DNA of 64,000 nt, from contig NW_020312492.1 of assembly GCF_002999335.1 (NCBI RefSeq), positions 62,001-126,000 of the forward strand, given 5' to 3'. The notes beneath the pieces were generated by a model. That model had not been told where the DNA came from, made no database searches, and saw only the letters and a program-made list of their open reading frames with translations. This document shows positions 58,462-64,000 of the stretch, in pieces (within the stretch, counting starts at the first letter, position 1; every line of letters starts with the position of its first letter). The stretch comes from Cyclospora cayetanensis (Eukaryota; Apicomplexa; Conoidasida; Eucoccidiorida; Eimeriidae). The position numbers and the translations under genes were made by a program.

Positions 58462-60824
58462 TCACGTTCCAGGCTTTTTCCGTGCCTCTCTTAGCTGCTT
58501 TAATAGTTGGCTTTCTTCAGGAGTAATCTTTTCTGGTAGGGATACCTGAGAGATACGGATGCGCAGCAAGCAGCAATAGGAAGAAACATATTCTCCTGTA
58601 GCACATCTACCAGCAAAGCTCTGCCATTTGTGAAAAATCGGACGTTTCAGAACGCGCGCATTACAGATAATTGGTAATAGAGTGCTGGCTCACTCTTAAT
58701 GTTACTACATGATCCCCACGAATTCCGTGAGGGTTCCCAGGAACCTTAGCGCCTCTTCCCTTCAGAATAAGCTTCTGAGACGGCTGCCAGTTAGGCGGGA
58801 TCGTTAGTTCCGCCTCTCCGTCGATCGTTTTCACCATCTGAGAAGCAAATGAGGGCCAAGAAAAGGAAGCTTCGCGAAAATCCTTTGCAACTGGCGCACT
58901 GCCGCCTTGATGAAGCCCCCCCTAAGGCAGCAGCATCGGTGGAGCAAATCGTGCCGTTGCGGCCTACGATTTTGGATCCTAGCGCAGCATCAGCAATGCC
59001 GATTGATTCCTCGCTGTGCACATCCGCCCCCTTTCTGGTGAAGTGGCTATGTTGCTCGACGCGCACAGTTATGTACCTGGAGAAGGTAGGGGCACACGAT
59101 TTGCGCTAGAATAAGAGACTGAATGTACTTTCCTGGCAGTCTGGAAGCCGTGGCACAGAATTTCCTACAAAAAAGCAGCGTCCCCTCTAGATTTGCTGGT
59201 CTGGCTCGATTCAAGTGCGGCTGCACAGCAGCCCTCGAAAAACTCACAAATCTCCACGTGGCCCTCCGTTCTCTCCTGCACTTCCCTGGCCTTCAACGCG
59301 CAACAGCGCACCGTCGGCAACTCCAGCCGGAATGCCAACCTGCGCAGCACCCACAAATAAGGTCCAGAAAGGCGGCCGATCAGTATGTATACGTGCGGGG
59401 ATAGCGGCTTTGGAAGGTTTGGCAGAGGTGTATACTGGCTGTACACCTGCTGACCTGCAGGGTGGTTTTGCACGGCTGTCTCCCGTGGCCCCCACAGTTG
59501 CCACATCGAGGAGGGGGATGGTGGCCTATTCCTCCGCAAGCTGGACAGCTGATGGAGGTGGAGACAACGCCGTAGGAAGAGCGTCTTGTCTGAGGAAAGA
59601 AGCGCATCCAGCAGCATCCCATGTCTCAGCGATGGAAGCAGCAGCAACGACACCAGTGAAAACGGTGGTATCAGGGTCACTCACTAGCAGGGAGCCGCTG
59701 GAGTGCCAAGATCCTAGCGTAGCAGGATCATTCTTGGAATATATATATATATATGTATATGTATATATATATAGGGTCTGTGTTGATGCCTTGGGTTAAA
59801 TGCGGGCCGTAAATAGTGACGTTTATTCGCACGTGAACAGCAGATCCATGACCGAGCTCACCTCCGTCTTCATCCCCCTGCCATCGCATGCTTTGCAAGG
59901 AGCGGGCTTTCTGCGGCCTGTGCCTCCCGTGCCTGTGCATGCTTCGCATGCCTCTAGCCGGTTGACTGTGATGGGAATCGACGGGGCCCCCTCCAGGGCA
60001 GCTGCAACAAATCCCAAGGTGACTTGAGCCTCCACATCAGACCCCTGCTTCGGAGTTTGCTCAATCCGACGGGCTTTAGCTCTTGTGAGCAAAGAGCTGC
60101 CGCCGAGGAGGCCATCCCCGAAGAGCTCTGAGAACAACTCCAATGGTCGTCGCGGTACAGCCTCAGCTGTGGCGTCGTCAGACGTGGCCTTCGATTCCGA
60201 AGTGTTCTGTTTTTTCTCATCGTTGGAGCGAGTATGCGCAACTGAACTGTCCGGGAGTTGGTCTAGCAAAGCCGATAGAGAGGCGGGCAAGACGTTGTCT
60301 CTGGAATAAGCAGCGCGCTGCTGTGCATCCTGCAACACTGTCACGGTATCACGTAAAAGAGATGAAAGGAGGGGATCTGGGGGAACCGAATCTCCGCTAG
60401 AAAGCTGCCGCAGTCGCTGCTGCAGCTCCTTGGCTCGAACAGCAATGGCCGAACCGGACGACTCAGGTGCAATGCCCATTAGCCGGTATAAGTCAATCCT
60501 TGCATGCTTCTGGTTTTGTTGCGGTGTCGGCTGCTGCTCATTTGATGAGCCTGGAGAAACCTTTCGACGGCCAAAGAAGGAGGAGAACGACTCGAGGGCA
60601 CTGTTACACGCCACAGACTTCCGACCTCCTGGGATTCCGTTCGAGGCCTCTTGGCCGAAGAAAGCACCCACATCTGCAAGACGATGAGAAAGAGGGAGGT
60701 TCGAAAGCCGTTCAAATGGGGCGATATAGAAAGTAGAGACTTGAATAAACTGTATCTCCAATGAAGTCAGAAGCAGTGTAAAGGCAATTGCATAGCGAGT
60801 CGAGGACCTCAGCAGGATCGCCAT
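58462..60824 (-). CDS. DnaJ/Hsp40-family protein with signal peptide and HPD-less J domain
   Basis: Six exons with matching phases: 60824-59862, 59589-59455, 59339-59248, 59076-58968, 58837-58694, 58545-58462; 508 residues. The N-terminus (MAILLRSSTRYAIAFTLLLTSL) looks like a signal peptide followed by a basic/hydroxylated leader, so secretory routing, possibly to the apicoplast, is inferred. Residues 110-176 align with a J domain (DLYRLMGI, then VLQDAQQRAAYSRD), but the HPD tripeptide that stimulates Hsp70 is absent. A short Gly/Phe-like segment follows (LFSELFGDGLLGG). The zinc-binding domain is complete: CEACTGTG (293), CKACDGRG (310), CPACGGIG (336), CGNCGGHG (350). Both substrate-binding C-terminal domains are present: VGIPAGVADG, GDLYITVRVEQHSHFTRKGAD, then DGEAELTIPPNWQPSQKLILKG and the closing LPEKITPEESQLLKQL. 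The start was chosen at ATG 60824 because it gives the signal peptide. Confidence 0.92.
59738..59774. repeat. AT dinucleotide tract in intron 1 of the DnaJ-family gene
   Basis: Reads atatatatatatatgtatat and continues to 59774. It lies between the donor at 59861 and the acceptor at 59590 on the minus strand. Confidence 0.9.
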
Positions 60825-62059
60825 CGCTGAGAGACCACTGCAGAAAGGTTTTTCCAGTCGCAAGCCTCAAGCTCTCGGGCATTCAGTCTTATGAAAGCGC
60901 CATATGGCCTCTTTTAGGTGGAGTTCTGCGCCGAAACGAGGCCTGGTGTAAGGGAACAGCGAGTCTCCCACGCACGCCAAATGACAATTAGCACACAGGA
61001 CCGATCGCATTCACATAGAATCATTGCAGCAAAATCAGAGCGAACAAAATATTACACCACTTAGACGCTGGGAAATTGAAACTGAGTGGCGGAACTCTAC
61101 GTGACCGGTTTGAGTAACTTTAAATACAAAATCTCTTCCTCTCGCGGACCCCACTGCACCCACTATCACAAAATGCAGAATTAGAGCAATAACAAACTTG
61201 CTAATTAGATTTGGAGGGCTTCTTGTTGAGCCTGAAGGGATGAAGAGAGGTCCCCACACGTCGGCACCGACGTGTCTGACAGTTTCACTTTCAGCTCACA
61301 CACAGAAGAATACATATGCGATAATTCATTATCGTTTCTGAGACTACTTGTGAATTTTAGAGCATGAAATCCAACGACTGAGCTAGTTTAAAAAGCCACC
61401 AGAGGAGTAGTGAGGGTAACGCCCTGTAGCCTTCTGAGGGGCAAGACATGACAAACGGCCGCTAATGAAGCGTGGTGAGAAGTTTTGAGTGATCGCAATA
61501 CTAATCTCCCTCAAGCCATTTATGGTGCTTTTTGGGTACTGCTTGCAAACCTTCATAGGCGCAAACTAGTGCCCAGTTCAGGGTAGGGCTGCCCCTAGTC
61601 CGTTAGCCAGTGTACAAAATCGCATGGTTGCTAAGGCAAACACGCTGTGACTAGCTGTAGGTATCGTGTCTATGGGTATTTAGTGCTGAAGCATATTTTT
61701 CTGAAGGACCTTCTTTAAGTGCATGGTAGCCCCGTATAATGTTGTGCCTATCACGCCAGCAACGCCTAGCCACATTCTTTCAAGCTAGTTATATTTCAGC
61801 AGTAACTAGCTGATAACCGATTTTCTCGCATAATAATTTGATGCAGATTAATGCTAGTTCAATTGAGTATAAGTGAACACTGTAGCTTTCGCATGCTGTG
61901 CTACCCAGGCACGTGTACCAAACAAGGTGTATTCCGTAGGGAGATACTTCACTCCAGACTCCTTTCAAACAGAAAGCTATGACTGTTCATGCAAAAATGC
62001 TTTTTTCCTTGTACGCGCACCTCAGTGCAGCGGGCAAAGCAATACTTGAAATCGTTCTA
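60825..62059. other. Upstream region of the DnaJ-family gene and intergenic
   Basis: Should contain the minus-strand promoter and 5' UTR. Frames at 60788-60991 (+) and 61035-61259 (-) have no recognisable content. A ttccgtagggag sequence at 61929 is the reverse of the ctccctacgg motif seen in LTR relics A and B, but the surrounding sequence did not align well enough to call another copy. Confidence 0.35.
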
Positions 62060-62330
62060 CCACGCTGGTGCCAAGTCCTAGTGAGGAGTTAACACACTGA
62101 GTCGTCTAACAGGATCTCTTGTCTCTTGCATATGACTTCTACATCAATACAAGAATGCGAAGAGGTGTTGCGTGCACGGCGCTGGTTGTTCGCTCCGTCC
62201 AAGTAGCTGTGAATGCTCCGAATGCCTACAGGGTGCAGCTAGGGGGGCTACAGTTATTTTTTTCCCCCTTCGTGAGGACTCTGAAGGGATGGGGGAGGGG
62301 ATGAAGGATATTTCCCTACGCACAGCTTTC
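62060..62330 (+). repeat. LTR-like relic C (plus orientation)
   Basis: Motifs in order: aagaatgcgaagaggtgttg, gtgcacggcgctgg, agctgtgaatgctccgaatg (core at 62213-62227), gggtgcagct, a pyrimidine-rich block (ttttttccccctt), gggatgggggaggggatg, and atttccctacgc at 62310. The order matches relics A and B. No internal retroelement domain was recognised on either side. Confidence 0.6.
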
Positions 62331-64000
62331 TCTTCTTTTTTAAGGGTCTAGAGCTAGATGTTTACCTGGAGAGCACAGATGGAGCGTTGGAGTTGGTAGC
62401 AGTGCATCGTTCAGTGCAGCTCTTTCCTGCACTTCCACTAGCTGTTAATAAGGTAAAATGCCAGTTTCCCCTTTAAAATTCCTGGCTTTATTAAATGCAT
62501 ATGTTGATTCAATAAAATGATTCTTTTTTGAGCTGTCCGCTGGCGCTCGAAAGATATGCTCGCACCCTGTCTCTTTAAGCAGGCCGAGACCGCCCTGCAA
62601 ACTGACGTGAATGCACTCAACACATAATGCTTAGCGTCCGCAGACTCGGTGTGCCCCTCCTCTTGGTACCAGTGATCAAAGACTTGACAAGGCGGTTGGG
62701 GGCGTCTCTCGCTCTGCACCATCCGCTGAGGTACAAATGCTTCTTGCGAATTTGTCTATTGGAGTGGTGGCTCTATTCATGCAGAAGAAGTCGTCTCCCT
62801 GTAAAGGAATGCTACATTTGGAGCCTTCATTCACACACTGAATCATTGGTTCATTTCAAAATAAGCTCAACAGCAAGCTTTTGAATAAACCAAAGACTCT
62901 GAAGCAGATAAATTAATCGAAACCTCAGTGTGATATTTAAAAATAAAAGCTTTTGCAAAACCCAGACGCTACAACGTACACGAACGGTGTAAAGCTTTAT
63001 AAAAGAATGTTTTTGTCTTTCCGCATGCCCCTGCCCGCGTTTCCCAGAGTTCCTGACACGAAGTAAGAGGCGCAGCTACAGTGCGTACCCGGGTTCTCTA
63101 AGCGCTCGCAGCACTGAACGCTACTTGCACAAAAGCGCACACGGAAGAACACTGCTAATGTACAGGTGTCATCAAGACAAACCGTTAGGTCACCAGTGCT
63201 GGGCACTGCATTTGCATTGTTATCAAATCCATGCAGGTCCAGAGTAGTTAGGCCTCAGGTGACCTCTCTGTATGAGTGTACACAATAGCTTCTTGTATTT
63301 GTGGCTACACCCGTCAATGAGGAGTATCGGGTCTCCTCCTACTGCTGCTTCTGCTAAGCTGACAGGGGAGGATCTCTTCTGACAGCATCAGTAGAAGCAG
63401 TTCGCTTGCGCAAGCGAGCGCGCTATGTTGAGTATTCTACACTACAGGCACTGTAGCCTGTTAGCTGTCCACACGGCAAATGCAGGCCTTAGCGATACGG
63501 ATGTAATCGTGAAGTTTACATCTTCTCACTTTTTACTGTGATTGAGGCTTTCATACAACAGTTTTATGGCGACGCCGGGTTTCTAGTGAGTTCCCAGGAT
63601 GCTAACAGGATACCAATAAAGAATCAACCTCAGCTATGGGTATGACAGCTCGTGGCTCCTTGTGCTGGAGCCCTATCGATACCTCAGGTCCCTCCTTCCT
63701 TGTGCTGTATACTGTCATTGATGGCATTTACCATGCGAAGGGGACTACTTGGCAGTTTCAATAGATACAGGAGCATATCTAGCTTCATGTTACGAATACA
63801 TTAATTTAACTGATGAATTTTGCTCAGCTGCACTAAAAAAACACAAGTTACTCAAGGTGTGTAAACGCAACGTGGAGCAGGACGAGCAAATCTTAAGCGC
63901 ATTTTACTACACGTTATGTTTTGATAAGAATTTTCGCAGATATTACGACATGGTGTGGCTATTCGCATACGACCTATGTTGGAGCCTATACTTTACTTAA
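62331..64000. other. Gene-poor right edge
   Basis: Frames at 62438-62722 (-), 62627-62884 (+), 62997-63206 (-) and 63749-64000 (+, ending with taa exactly at the window end) carry no recognisable motifs. Composition is AT-rich without CAG runs. Nothing is called. Confidence 0.4.

Noticed and set aside
1..64000. CRISPR arrays, rRNA genes, operons or a bacterial-type defence cluster
   Set aside because: No regularly spaced repeats, no rRNA-like sequence; genes are spliced and monocistronic, as expected for a eukaryotic nuclear genome.

Overview
The window reads as nuclear DNA of a coccidian apicomplexan, most likely of the Eimeria/Cyclospora group (inference). Four things point there. Genes carry many short GT-AG introns. 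Coding exons are full of CAG/GCA-type triplet runs that encode Ala, Gln, Ser and Leu homopolymers. GC content is moderate. The intergenic DNA holds decayed Ty3/gypsy-type LTR retrotransposons, which among apicomplexans are known from Eimeria. There are no operons, rRNA genes, convincing tRNAs or CRISPR arrays.

Layout. 1-5.1 kb: gene-poor, with one LTR-like relic. 6.0-12.4 kb (+): eight-exon gene for a large protein with a possible PH-like module and about ten amphipathic helical repeats; intron 1 holds a ~370 bp GT microsatellite. 12.4-17.6 kb: nothing recognised. 17.6-22.3 kb (-): a decayed Ty3/gypsy element with recognisable gag zinc knuckle, protease, reverse transcriptase, RNase H and integrase. 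23.2-24.0 kb (+): a very acidic small protein. 25.9-29.3 kb (+): a single-exon 1160-residue Arg/Gln/Glu-rich protein with an N-terminal hydrophobic region. 30.4-33.1 kb (-): a complete nine-exon VPS26 retromer gene. 34.7-38.3 kb: a plus-oriented LTR relic and a minus-strand gag/protease relic with its own LTR. 39.5-47.6 kb (-): a six-exon gene for a C2 and multi-membrane-span protein resembling MCTP. 49.8-52.5 kb (-): a five-exon gene in which a CKS1/Suc1 cell-cycle domain sits inside long extensions; its 3' end runs into an LTR relic. 54.0-57.2 kb (-): another gypsy pol relic with an LTR. 58.5-60.8 kb (-): a six-exon DnaJ-family gene with a signal peptide and a J-like domain that lacks HPD. 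60.8-64 kb: gene-poor, with one more LTR relic.

Gene models were built by hand. Donor and acceptor sites were chosen so that reading phase is kept across every junction and, where a family is known (VPS26, CKS, DnaJ), so that the spliced protein matches the family in spacing. The genes are unrelated housekeeping or parasite-specific loci: retromer trafficking, cell-cycle control, organellar chaperone, membrane C2 protein. They are separated by retrotransposon debris. I saw no defence or biosynthetic cluster. The most unusual items are the CKS fusion with an altered hinge, the HPD-less DnaJ, the helical-repeat protein, and the family of decayed gypsy elements with mutated catalytic motifs.
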